A DNA stretch of 30,073 nucleotides, taken from the NCBI GenBank assembly GCA_039908285.1, contig JAMOBE010000040.1, forward strand, positions 1 through 30,073. Reading direction: 5' to 3'. Position numbers and translations under genes: made by a program. Positions 1 to 8,817 of this stretch are shown piece by piece (position 1 is the first letter of the stretch; every line of letters begins with the position of its first letter). The stretch comes from JAMOBE01 sp039908285 (GTDB lineage: Bacteria; Pseudomonadota; Alphaproteobacteria; Rhodospirillales; Rhodospirillaceae). Under the pieces are notes generated by a model, which was not told the DNA's origin, made no database searches, and saw only the letters and a program-made list of their open reading frames with translations.

Positions 1-905
1 GAAGTCTGGCGCAGCATGTAATGCATGCCGCTGACCGCATTCATCGGCGTGCGGATTTCATGGCTCATGTTGGCCAGGAACTCCGACTTGGTCCGGTTGG
101 CCATCTCGGCATCCCGGCGTGAAAGGTCGAGTGCCTCGGTCGTCTTCTTCAGGGCGTTGATGTCGGTGAACCAGGTCAGCGCCGCCGCCTGCCCCAGAAA
201 CTCCCTGATCTGCATGGAGACCAGGACCCAGACCGTGGACTCGTCGCCGAGGACCAACTGGGCTTCCTCATTGACGATGGTCTGTCCCTCCAGCAGCCTT
301 TGCAGCAATCCCTGGTACGCGCCCGGATCGGCGAACACCGGACCGAACAGCGGGGTCCCGTCGTCATCCTGGTGGGCACGGCAGATCTTGACGAAGAGAT
401 TGTTGCCGTAGATGAACCGACCATAGAAGTCGGTGGTCCCAGCGGCGATGGGGCTGGCCTCGATCACCTCCAGCAGCCCGTGCACCCGCTCGTCATAGAC
501 GCGGGACGCCGTATCCGCCCTCTGAACCCGCAGTCTCACCGAGAGAACATCCAGCATCTTGCGAATGAATGCTGGCGTCGTTTTCATCCATTGGTCGAAT
601 TGCTCCCGCGCGACCGGGCGCAGGACCGTCGCTCCGACCGCGATGGCACCGGCGGCGCGCGGCTGGCCGTTGATCAGCGCCATCTCGCCGACAAGCTGGC
701 CACGACCGAGGGTGGCGATGATATGGTCCCGCCCATCGATCTTCTTGGTGAGTTCAACGCTGCCGACCTCGATGAAATAGGCGGAGTCGGCCGGATCCCC
801 TTCGTGGAAGATCGGCGCTCCGGGCTCGAACACGACCGCCTTCAGCCGCCCGGCATCCGGCGAATCGGCGGTATCTGAAGCGTTGTTGGCGGACTCGGAA
901 GTCAT
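1..905 (-). CDS. Cyclic-nucleotide-binding / PAS / histidine kinase, C-terminus cut by window edge
   Basis: The minus-strand frame starts at ATG 905 and stays open to the left edge, giving about 301 residues. Residues about 20-130 read as a cyclic-nucleotide-binding (CRP-like) domain: FEPGAPIFHEGDPADSAYFI, then GQLVGEMALINGQPRAAGA, a phosphate-binding-cassette-like stretch. Residues about 150-270 look like a PAS-type domain ending in ALTWFTDINALKK. A short helix leads into the HisKA H-box KSEFLANMSHEIRTPMNAV near the edge, where His is the expected autophosphorylation site. ATPase and any receiver domains would lie outside the window. The family role is a sensor kinase feeding a phosphorelay; a cyclic-nucleotide input is an inference from the domain. 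There is no membrane segment in the visible part, so it is probably cytoplasmic. It is divergent from the binding-protein/kinase operon that begins at 1232. The H-box resembles those of the two kinases to the right, but the sequence after it (SGMHYMLRQT) differs, so it is not a recent copy. Confidence 0.88.
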   Translation of the reverse strand, partial: MTSESANNASDTADSPDAGRLKAVVFEPGAPIFHEGDPADSAYFIEVGSVELTKKIDGRDHIIATLGRGQLVGEMALINGQPRAAGAIAVGATVLRPVAREQFDQWMKTTPAFIRKMLDVLSVRLRVQRADTASRVYDERVHGLLEVIEASPIAAGTTDFYGRFIYGNNLFVKICRAHQDDDGTPLFGPVFADPGAYQGLLQRLLEGQTIVNEEAQLVLGDESTVWVLVSMQIREFLGQAAALTWFTDINALKKTTEALDLSRRDAEMANRTKSEFLANMSHEIRTPMNAVSGMHYMLRQT

Positions 906-1231
906 CTTGAACCCTGATGAAGGCATATGATGCTCGAATGACTCACGATTGCATGGTATGGATCATTAATCAATGTTTAGTAGATACACGGATGCCGGAG
1001 ACACACGCCCGATTTTGCCATCATAATATATCCTTTGGTCTAGTCAATGAATTCGTATCCTCATGGCAATCGGGTGAAGGAGTGAAAGTCGCCATCCTCA
1101 CTCTCCCCTGAAGGGGGGGAGAGGGCCTTCACCGGTTCACCCGATTGCCCTGATCGGACTTCCGTGCCATGTTCCATGGGTGGCGTGTATGCCTTATGTC
1201 AGCCGGCTCTGTATCGTTCAGGGAGCATTTG
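906..1231. other. Divergent intergenic region with nested hairpin
   Basis: About 325 bases lie between the divergent kinase (start 905) and the binding protein (start 1232). The left half, 930-1050, is AT-richer than the flanks and is the natural place for divergent promoters, but I could not assign convincing -35/-10 boxes. The right half contains the inverted repeat listed separately. A 64-codon plus-strand reading frame at 917-1111 crosses the region, but it has no recognisable domain and runs into the repeat. Confidence 0.5.
1065..1149. repeat. Nested inverted repeat (hairpin)
   Basis: GGCAATCGGGTGAA at 1065-1078 is the exact reverse complement of TTCACCCGATTGCC at 1136-1149. Inside it CTCTCCCC (1101-1108) pairs with GGGGAGAG (1116-1123), and GAAGG (1076-1080) can pair with CCTTC (1126-1130). 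There is no T-tract after it, so it is more like a REP-type dispersed palindrome than an intrinsic terminator. Confidence 0.6.
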
Positions 1232-2242
1232 ATGAAAAGTCGTATGATGCTGGTTCTCCTGATCGTGCCCCTGGTGGCTGTCGGCATGCTGGTTCAAGTC
1301 CTTCTGTCGCCGGATGAGGGCCGGGGACCGGCAAAGACAACGGCGCCGCTGCGCATTGCCCTCGATCTGTGGCCTGGGTATCTGCCGGCCGTCGTCGCGG
1401 CGGAAAAAGGGATATTCGCGAAGAACGGCGTCGCGGTCGAGCTGAAGATCAACAAGGAGGTCCCCCAGACGGTGGCCGACTTTCGCAATGGCGACGTGGA
1501 TGGCATCTTCGGGGTGTTCTCGGACATGATCATCCTGCTGACGGAGGGAGTGCCGTCGAAGGTCGTTCATGTCAGTGATTTCTCCCAGTCGGGAGACGTC
1601 ATCGTCGGAAAACCTGAGTTTGCCTCCCTGGCCGATCTCAAGGGGCGGACCGTCAGCTTCGAGAAGGTGAATTCCTTTTCCCACATCTATGTCCTCAAGG
1701 CTCTGGAAGCCCATGGACTGAGCGAAAAGACGGTGCGATTCGAAATCGTACCCCCTCAGAACGTGCTCACCGCTCTGGAGCAGGGACGCATCGACGCCGG
1801 CCACACCTGGCAGCCGACGACGTCCCAGGCCCTGGCCAAGGGGTACAGGATTCTCTCCAAGGCGGGGGATTTTCCCGGGATCATCACCGACACCCTGTCC
1901 TTCAGCACGAAGGCCATCGCCGAGAGACCGGATGATATCCAGGCGGTCGTCACGTCGCTGTGGGAGGGACGGGCCTATGTAGACGCCCACAGGGAGGAGT
2001 CCCTGGCCATCGGCGCCAAGGCCTTCAGCATGTCCACGGATGAACTCGCCAGTGGCTTGTCCGAGGTTTTGCAGCCCGATCGTCAGGCCACGTTGTCGGC
2101 CATGACCAGATCCGAGTCACCCTATTCCCTGTATGCCTCCGGAGAGTTCATCATCCAGTTTCTCCTCAGCCGAGGTCAGTTGCAAAAAATCCCCAATCTC
2201 GACGATGTGATCGATGCCCGGTTTGCGAAGGTCCCGAATTAG
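1232..2242 (+). CDS. Membrane-anchored NMT1/SsuA-like substrate-binding protein
   Basis: Predicted 336-residue extracytoplasmic solute-binding protein of the NMT1/THI5/SsuA type (periplasmic binding fold II). I choose ATG 1232 because AGGGAG lies six bases upstream and the product then begins with a short basic stretch and a hydrophobic segment (residues 6-26, LVLLIVPLVAVGMLVQVLL). An in-frame ATG at 1169 would bury that signal. There is no clear signal-peptidase site, so it may stay anchored. The binding domain begins at about residue 42 (LRIALDLWPGYLPAVVAAEKG) and shows the usual two-lobe pattern, with NGDVDGIFGVFSDMI and LADLKGRTVSFEKVNS. The expected role is binding a small organic ligand, which cannot be named from sequence. 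No permease or ABC ATPase gene is present. Instead the next gene is a membrane hybrid kinase 12 bases downstream whose Shine-Dalgarno overlaps this stop codon. A sensory rather than transport role is therefore inferred. Confidence 0.85.
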   Translation: MKSRMMLVLLIVPLVAVGMLVQVLLSPDEGRGPAKTTAPLRIALDLWPGYLPAVVAAEKGIFAKNGVAVELKINKEVPQTVADFRNGDVDGIFGVFSDMIILLTEGVPSKVVHVSDFSQSGDVIVGKPEFASLADLKGRTVSFEKVNSFSHIYVLKALEAHGLSEKTVRFEIVPPQNVLTALEQGRIDAGHTWQPTTSQALAKGYRILSKAGDFPGIITDTLSFSTKAIAERPDDIQAVVTSLWEGRAYVDAHREESLAIGAKAFSMSTDELASGLSEVLQPDRQATLSAMTRSESPYSLYASGEFIIQFLLSRGQLQKIPNLDDVIDARFAKVPN

Positions 2243-2254
2243 GGAGAGGCCACA

Positions 2255-5200
2255 TTGAAATTCTCGACCAAGCTCATTCTCCTGTGCGTCGGCCTGGTCG
2301 TCATGACCGGGTTCTCTATATCCTATCTTGTGCACGCCGTTACGACGAGAATGCTGGAAAGAGAGGTGATTGATTCGATCCGTCATCATTCCTCTTTTCT
2401 CATGACCGAAATCGACCGGATGCTTTTCGAGCGCATCGGCGATATCCGGGTTGCCGCGACCGATCCGGTATTCTGCGCTGATACCATCTCTTCCGAGCAG
2501 ATTGCGGAGCGGTTGGCGACGTATCGCAATACCTTCAAGACATATATCAGCATTTCCTATTTTTCACGGGACGGCATCCGCCTGGCCGACACCTCGGGCC
2601 TGGGCATCGGCAAGCGGCAGGAGCCGGGCTCTGTTCTGGCGAAACAATGGGAACACGCCATGACGGCCGACGTCACCATTGCCGTCGGCAAATCCACGTC
2701 CCTGAACGAGAATGTGATCTTCTTCGCCAAGCAGGTGCGCTGTGCGTCCGAGGATGCGCCCCGAGGCATGGTGGTGACGCGGATGGCACTGTCTCAGCTT
2801 GAGGGCGTGTTTGCCGCCATCGGAAGGCCCGAGATCATGGTCTCCGCCGACATCGATCTGTTCGACCGGACAGGTCTGCTGCTTTATTCCAACCACAATC
2901 GTGGTGGGATTTTGAAGCCAGCGAAAGGACTTTGGACTCACTTCAGCCCTGCGGAGTCCCACGACTCCAACCGGACATCACACATAGAGGAAACAACAGC
3001 AGAGAAAATCATTATTCATACCTTTGAACAGGGACATCTCGATTTCAAGGGAAGTGGCTGGTCGGTAGGAGTTTCCATTTCCAGGGATGTGGCCCTGGCC
3101 CCGGCCACGGCGCTGCGCAATCGTATCGTGGTCATATCCGCGACGGGAATCGGCCTTGCGATTCTGCTCGCCCTCTTCCTCGCGCGGCACGTCACAAGAC
3201 CAATTCATGCCCTGGTCGAAACGGCCAATGATGTCTCGTCCGGAAGGCTATCTGTCCGGGCAATGACCATCAGGAGGAAAATGCCCTCCCGAGTCGGCCG
3301 CAGCATCGATGAGTTCACCCTGCTATCCACATCCATTGATCGGATGATCGTCGATCTTGATTCCGCGATGGTATCTCGAGACTACGTCGACAACATCATC
3401 GGCTGCATGAACGACGTATTGCTGGTGCTTTCCGAAAAATTCGTCGTCGAGAGCGTCAATCGTCCCGATCTGCTGGGCTATGCCGAGAGCGACATGGTCG
3501 GATGGTCCTTTGAGACGTTCTTCAACGACTCGGTGGCTCCCTTCGGCATCGCGCAGATGGAGGAACTGGTGCGGGTCGGTACGATCAGCAGTCATGAGAC
3601 CTCCCTGATCGCCAGTGACGGCCGCACCGTGCCGGTGCTGGTCTCAGGGTCGGTCATGCGTGATGAGGGGGGGAACATTACCGGGGTCGTCCTGGTCGCC
3701 AAGGAAATCGGCGACTTCAAGCGGGCCCAGCAGCAGATCCAGGACAAGGAGGCCCAACTCCTGGCGGCAAAAATGGCCAATCGGGCCAAGAGTGACTTCC
3801 TCGCCACCATGAGCCACGAGATCCGCACCCCCATGAACGCGGTCATCGGTCTGACCGACCTGGCGCTAAAAACCGACCTGGCCCCGAGAACCCGTGACTA
3901 TCTGGTAAAGATCAAGATCGCCTCCCGCTCCCTGATGGGGATCATCAACGACATCCTTGATTTCTCCAAGATCGAGGAGGGCAAGCTCGAATTGGCTCCC
4001 GTCGATTTTCAGTTGGACGAACTGTTCGATCATCTGGGGGACCTGTTCCGCAGCAAGGCCGCCGAACAGGAGGTCGAATTGATCATGGGGATTGCTGGCG
4101 ATTGTCCCTGTGCCCTGGTGGGCGACGCCTTGCGGCTCGAGCAGGTCCTGATGAACCTGATCGGCAACGCCATCAAGTTCACCAGGGGCGGCGAGGTCGA
4201 CGTCAGCGTGGCGGTGGCCGAGCAGACCCCCGACCGGGTCGTGCTGGCGTTCGCGGTTCAGGATACCGGCATCGGCCTGACGGAAGAGCAGATCGGTAGA
4301 CTGTTCGAGCCCTTCGTCCAGGCTGACGGCTCCATCACCCGCAGATTCGGCGGGACCGGCCTTGGCCTCAGCATCAGCAAGCACCTGGTTGTCCTGATGG
4401 AGGGCCGAATCTGGGTGGAAAGCTCGCCGGGGGAGGGAAGCGTCTTTCGCTTCACCGCCACCTTCGCGCGGCGACCGGATGCGGAAAAATCGGCGCCCAT
4501 TCCCCCGGATGAGATTCAAGGGCTCAAGGTTCTGGTGGTGGACGGCCATGCCTTTTCACGGGAGACCATGCACTTTCTTCTGAGCGCATTCACCTTCGCG
4601 CCGGCCCTGGCCTCCTCCAGTGCGGAGGCCCTGGCGGCGGTGCGCAGTGCCATTGCGGAAGGTCTACCGTATCGGCTGGTGGTGCTCGACTACCGGCTGC
4701 CGGACATGGATGGTATCGAAACGGCCCAGGTGATCGTCGAGGCGGTTGCCCACGAGTTTCCGGAGACCGCCGCGCCAAAGATCATTCTGCTGACCCCATT
4801 CGGGGTCGAGGAACGGATCGAGGATCTGGCGCGGCGATCCGGGGTGCAGGCATTTGTCGGCAAGCCGGTCAATCGGTCCCACCTGTTCGATACCGTCATG
4901 GAGGTCTTTGGGCAGGACGTGGTCAAGCGCTATCAGCCGCACCGGGACGACATCGACTACGCCGAAATCACCGATTGGGTGGGAGGCTCCCGCGTTCTGC
5001 TGGTGGAGGACATGCCGATCAATCAGCAGGTGGCTCGCGAATTGCTTGAATCCGTGGGTGTCGTCGTCGACATTGCCAGCAACGGCGTGGAGGCGGTGCG
5101 GATGGTAGACGGGGACGGGGACGGGGACGGCTACGATGCCGTGCTCATGGATGTGCAGATGCCGGTCATGGATGGGTACGAGGCAACACGGACCATTCGT

Positions 5201-6043
5201 CGCATTCCCCGCTACGAACGGTTGCCGATCATCGCCATGACCGCCCACTCCATGACCGGAGACCGGGAACTCTGCCTGGCGGCTGGCATGAACGACCACA
5301 TCGCCAAGCCCATCGACACCGAGCACCTGTTCGCGGTCCTGACCACCCACATCAAGCACCGACATCACGGGCCGGTTGACCGGTTGCCGTCGCGGACGCT
5401 GGACCAGGCGCACGAGGCGGTGATTCTTCCCCGGGACCTTCCGGGGATCGATCGGGATTCCGCCCTGCGCCGCCTCATGGGCAACCAGGCTCTGCTCGCC
5501 AACCTTCTGGTCGAGTTTCACCAGAGCTATGGTGGGGCGGCTGACGAGGTTCGCCGCGCCTTCGAACAGGGCGACCCCACGCGCGCCGGTCGCCTCGCCC
5601 ATCAGATCAAGGGTGTCGCCGGCAATATTGGCGCGTCTGGGTTGCAGGCCGCGGCGGCCGATCTCGATCTCGCCGTCAAACAGGGACGAAGCGCCGACTG
5701 GCCCGCCCTGACGGAGGCGTTCGTCGCAGTGCTTCGGCGGATTCTGACGGTGACCGGCGGGGTGCACCCCGTCGGCGGGGAGACGGCGGCGGCGGAGCCG
5801 GACCCGGGGGCCGTGGACCTTTCGCTCCTGAAGCCGGGACTGGCTGAATTGGCCGGCCAACTGGCCCAGTTCAAGCTCGACTCGACCACGACTTTCAATA
5901 CCCTCAAGCCCATTCTCCGACAGGCCGGGTTCCCGGACGAGGCCGCGGAAATGGAAGAAAGAATCGCCCGGTTCGATTTTCATGGCGCCCAGGCGCCATT
6001 GCGGAAAATCATCGACGCTCTCGATATCAAAATGCAGGCATGA
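2255..6043 (+). CDS. Membrane hybrid sensor histidine kinase (HAMP-PAS-HisKA-HATPase-REC-REC-HPt)
   Basis: 1262 residues. The start is TTG 2255, supported by AGGGAG overlapping the preceding stop. Order: TM helix (about 5-28), periplasmic Cache-like sensor (about 30-288), second TM helix (about 290-311), HAMP (312-370), PAS (about 378-490), HisKA with H521 in MSHEIRTPMN, and HATPase with N-box Asn634/638, DTGIG 670-674 and GGTGLGLS 699-706. Two receivers follow and then an HPt domain with H1116 (LAHQIKGVAGN). Receiver 1 (about 757-880) keeps the phospho-acceptor candidate D812 and K870, but its acidic pair is VVDGH, with Gly in place of the second acid. Receiver 2 (about 913-1028) has E918/D919, D966 and K1018. 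The family role is a multistep His-Asp-His phosphorelay. The periplasmic domain probably receives input, directly or through the adjacent binding protein. No output domain is present, so a separate regulator or the next gene must receive the phosphate. Confidence 0.93.
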   Translation: MKFSTKLILLCVGLVVMTGFSISYLVHAVTTRMLEREVIDSIRHHSSFLMTEIDRMLFERIGDIRVAATDPVFCADTISSEQIAERLATYRNTFKTYISISYFSRDGIRLADTSGLGIGKRQEPGSVLAKQWEHAMTADVTIAVGKSTSLNENVIFFAKQVRCASEDAPRGMVVTRMALSQLEGVFAAIGRPEIMVSADIDLFDRTGLLLYSNHNRGGILKPAKGLWTHFSPAESHDSNRTSHIEETTAEKIIIHTFEQGHLDFKGSGWSVGVSISRDVALAPATALRNRIVVISATGIGLAILLALFLARHVTRPIHALVETANDVSSGRLSVRAMTIRRKMPSRVGRSIDEFTLLSTSIDRMIVDLDSAMVSRDYVDNIIGCMNDVLLVLSEKFVVESVNRPDLLGYAESDMVGWSFETFFNDSVAPFGIAQMEELVRVGTISSHETSLIASDGRTVPVLVSGSVMRDEGGNITGVVLVAKEIGDFKRAQQQIQDKEAQLLAAKMANRAKSDFLATMSHEIRTPMNAVIGLTDLALKTDLAPRTRDYLVKIKIASRSLMGIINDILDFSKIEEGKLELAPVDFQLDELFDHLGDLFRSKAAEQEVELIMGIAGDCPCALVGDALRLEQVLMNLIGNAIKFTRGGEVDVSVAVAEQTPDRVVLAFAVQDTGIGLTEEQIGRLFEPFVQADGSITRRFGGTGLGLSISKHLVVLMEGRIWVESSPGEGSVFRFTATFARRPDAEKSAPIPPDEIQGLKVLVVDGHAFSRETMHFLLSAFTFAPALASSSAEALAAVRSAIAEGLPYRLVVLDYRLPDMDGIETAQVIVEAVAHEFPETAAPKIILLTPFGVEERIEDLARRSGVQAFVGKPVNRSHLFDTVMEVFGQDVVKRYQPHRDDIDYAEITDWVGGSRVLLVEDMPINQQVARELLESVGVVVDIASNGVEAVRMVDGDGDGDGYDAVLMDVQMPVMDGYEATRTIRRIPRYERLPIIAMTAHSMTGDRELCLAAGMNDHIAKPIDTEHLFAVLTTHIKHRHHGPVDRLPSRTLDQAHEAVILPRDLPGIDRDSALRRLMGNQALLANLLVEFHQSYGGAADEVRRAFEQGDPTRAGRLAHQIKGVAGNIGASGLQAAAADLDLAVKQGRSADWPALTEAFVAVLRRILTVTGGVHPVGGETAAAEPDPGAVDLSLLKPGLAELAGQLAQFKLDSTTTFNTLKPILRQAGFPDEAAEMEERIARFDFHGAQAPLRKIIDALDIKMQA

Positions 6044-8787
6044 TCATGTCAGGGACGGTTCCAAGATCGAAGATACTGCTCGTCGATGATGCGTTCATCA
6101 ACATCCAGGTGCTGATCGACATCCTGTCATCCGATCACGAGCTTGCCATCGCCACCGACGGGCATAACGCCCTGCGGGCCGTCGCGGCGCAGAGGCCGGA
6201 CCTGGTTCTTCTCGATATCGAGATGCCCGAGCTGGACGGCTACGAGGTTTGCGCCAGGCTGAAGGCCGATCCGGATACTGCGGATATCCCGATCATCTTC
6301 CTGACGGCAAGGGATGAGGAGCGGGACGAGGCCAAGGGGCTGGCTCTCGGCGCCATCGACTACATCACCAAACCGTTCAACCCGGTGGTCGTCGGCTCCC
6401 GGGTCCGCAATCAGCTGATGCTGGCGCGGCAGCGGGAGGACCTGGAGCGGTTGACGCGGGAGTTGACCCTTGCCCGCGATACCGCGGTAGAGGCCCGGCG
6501 TGAGGCGGAAACGGCCCGGGAAGTGGCCGAGAATGCCAACCGGGCCAAAAGTGAGTTTCTTGCCAACATCAGCCACGAGATCCGCACGCCGATGAATGCG
6601 GTGATCGGCCTCACCGATCTGGCGCTGCAGGCGGACCTGACGCCGAAAACCCGGGATTACCTGAACAAGATCTCCAATTCGTCCCACTCGCTGCTGCGCA
6701 TCATCAATGACGTTCTCGACTTTTCGAAAATTGAAGCCGGCAAGGTCGAGATCGAGGCGCGCAATTTCCTCCTGCGGGAGGTCTTCGAGCACCTCTCCGA
6801 TCTCATTCGCGCCAAGATCGCGGAAAAGCGTGTCGAAGTCATCATGGGCATCGCCGACGAGTGCCGGTACGAACTGATCGGCGACGCCTTTCGTCTCGAG
6901 CAGATTCTGCTGAACCTGATGAGCAATGCGCTGAAATTCACCGAAGAGGGGGAGATCGACGTCCAGGTCAGAACGATCCACGAAGCCGCCGAACAGGTGA
7001 CCCTTGAGTTCTCGGTCCGGGATACCGGCATCGGCATGACCGAGGAACAGGCGGCCAGGCTGTTCACGGCCTTCACCCAGGCCGACAGTTCGACCACCCG
7101 CAAGTACGGCGGCACCGGACTGGGGCTGTCCATCAGCAAGCGACTCGTTGAAATGATGGGGGGCCGGATCTGGGTGGAAAGCACTCCCGGCCGTGGTAGC
7201 GTGTTTCGCTTCACGGCCAGTTTCCCGCGTCGACCGGCGGCGGAAGAGGAGATGATCGCGCCCGAAGACATGGGACGGCTGCGAGCCCTGGTCGTTGACG
7301 ATAATCAGGCCACCAGAACCGTGCTGCAGAATCTTCTCCACATGTTTACCTTCAAGGCGACCAGTGTTGCCTCCGGGCGGGACGCCGTGGAGGCCGTGAA
7401 ACGGGGCATCGATGAAGGAGCGCCCTATCGGCTGGTGCTGGTGGACTGGCTCATGCCGGACATGGATGGCATCGCGACCATTCGGGAAATCAATGCGGCG
7501 ATTCCGGCAAATCTGGTCCCGAAGACACTTCTCCTGACGGATTTTGGGCGCAACGATGAAGCCAGGTCATTGGCGAAATCGGCCGGAGTGGACGCCTATA
7601 TCGTCAAGCCGGTGGATTGTTCCCACCTTTTCGATACGATCATGGAAGTCTTCGGCCGCAATGTCGCCAAGGTCTTTCGGCCGAGACACGATGCCATCGA
7701 TCCCAAGGACATCATCACCCGAATCGGTGGTGCGCGTGTATTGCTGGCCGAGGACAACGCCATCAATCGGCAGGTGGCACAGGAGGTTCTGGAAGGCATC
7801 GGATTGGTGGTGGATTGCGCTGAAAATGGCGTAATAGCCACCCAGAAGGTGGAATCGTCCGACTATGACGCCGTTCTGATGGACATTCAGATGCCGGAGA
7901 TGGATGGCTACACCGCCACACGCCGGATTCGCCAACAGCCGCGCTTCGCCAACCTGCCCATTCTCGCCATGACCGCCAATGCCATGACCGGTGATCGGGA
8001 GCTGAGCCTGGCGGCGGGAATGAACGCCCACATCTCCAAGCCGATTTCCCGCAAGGAGCTTTTCGCCGCCCTCGTGAAATGGGTTCGGCCCCGGGCAGGG
8101 GGAATGCGTCCCGCCTACGTGGTGCCAAAAAAGGATGGGGACGGCGAGGCATACGCCATCCCGGACACGCTGCCGGGGATGAACGTTCCCGCGGCCCTCG
8201 AGCGGATCAACGGCAATCGGAAACTCTTCCGGGGCTTGCTGGCGGAGTTTGCCCGGGACTATCGCGATACCGCGGAGACTCTGGGTGTCTTCCTGATAGG
8301 GAAGCGTCAGGGTGACCCGGAAATGGCGCGTAAACTTGCGCATACGGTCAAGGGACTGGCCGGAAACATTGCAGCCTCCGACCTGTACGATGCGGCGCGA
8401 AGCCTTGAAGAGGAGATCCGGAATGATCATCGGGAAGCATGGCCCGCGGCGTTCGAGTCTTTCAAAGGGGCTCATTCGCGGCTGGTGACGGGCATCGAGG
8501 CGTGGATAAACGAGGACGCCGCCAGTCAGTCCCTCCCGCAGATACAGACCGTCCCCCTGGCATCATTGGATCGGGAAAAACTCAGCACCCCCTTGACGGA
8601 ACTTGACGAGTTGCTTCGCTCGTCCAACGGCAGGGCGTTGATGCGGTTTGAAACCCTGAAGACGACGCTGGCCGGCGTGGAGGAGGCCCGCGAAGGGCTG
8701 GGCCGTCTGGGAGAGAGTCTCAACCGCTTCGATTTTACCGCGGCGCAGGCCGCCTTGGCGGATCTGGTCAAGGCCTTGGGAATGTAA
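6040..8787 (+). CDS. Cytoplasmic hybrid histidine kinase (REC-HisKA-HATPase-REC-REC-HPt)
   Basis: 915 residues. The ATG at 6040 overlaps the previous stop codon as ATGA, so translation is likely coupled; an ATG two codons later is also possible. The N-terminal receiver (about 11-125) has DD16-17, D59 and K111. A charged helix (about 128-170) leads to HisKA with H179 in NISHEIRTPMN. The HATPase has Asn292/296, DTGIG 328-332 and GGTGLGLS 357-364. Receiver 2 has DD420-421, D469 and K523; receiver 3 has E571/D572, D615 and K667. An HPt domain carries H768 (KLAHTVKGLAGN). There are no membrane segments. The HisKA-to-HPt part closely parallels the upstream kinase (both read GLTDLAL after the H-box), which suggests tandem duplication followed by replacement of the input module. 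The N-terminal receiver could take phosphate from the membrane kinase, making the pair one relay; that coupling is inference. Confidence 0.93.
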   Translation: MIMSGTVPRSKILLVDDAFINIQVLIDILSSDHELAIATDGHNALRAVAAQRPDLVLLDIEMPELDGYEVCARLKADPDTADIPIIFLTARDEERDEAKGLALGAIDYITKPFNPVVVGSRVRNQLMLARQREDLERLTRELTLARDTAVEARREAETAREVAENANRAKSEFLANISHEIRTPMNAVIGLTDLALQADLTPKTRDYLNKISNSSHSLLRIINDVLDFSKIEAGKVEIEARNFLLREVFEHLSDLIRAKIAEKRVEVIMGIADECRYELIGDAFRLEQILLNLMSNALKFTEEGEIDVQVRTIHEAAEQVTLEFSVRDTGIGMTEEQAARLFTAFTQADSSTTRKYGGTGLGLSISKRLVEMMGGRIWVESTPGRGSVFRFTASFPRRPAAEEEMIAPEDMGRLRALVVDDNQATRTVLQNLLHMFTFKATSVASGRDAVEAVKRGIDEGAPYRLVLVDWLMPDMDGIATIREINAAIPANLVPKTLLLTDFGRNDEARSLAKSAGVDAYIVKPVDCSHLFDTIMEVFGRNVAKVFRPRHDAIDPKDIITRIGGARVLLAEDNAINRQVAQEVLEGIGLVVDCAENGVIATQKVESSDYDAVLMDIQMPEMDGYTATRRIRQQPRFANLPILAMTANAMTGDRELSLAAGMNAHISKPISRKELFAALVKWVRPRAGGMRPAYVVPKKDGDGEAYAIPDTLPGMNVPAALERINGNRKLFRGLLAEFARDYRDTAETLGVFLIGKRQGDPEMARKLAHTVKGLAGNIAASDLYDAARSLEEEIRNDHREAWPAAFESFKGAHSRLVTGIEAWINEDAASQSLPQIQTVPLASLDREKLSTPLTELDELLRSSNGRALMRFETLKTTLAGVEEAREGLGRLGESLNRFDFTAAQAALADLVKALGM

Positions 8788-8817
8788 TCGATCATTGTTG
8801 GCAATAGGAGTTCACGC

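Noticed and set aside
917..1111. 64-codon plus-strand frame in the divergent gap
   Set aside because: No domain, weak start, and its end runs through the inverted repeat.
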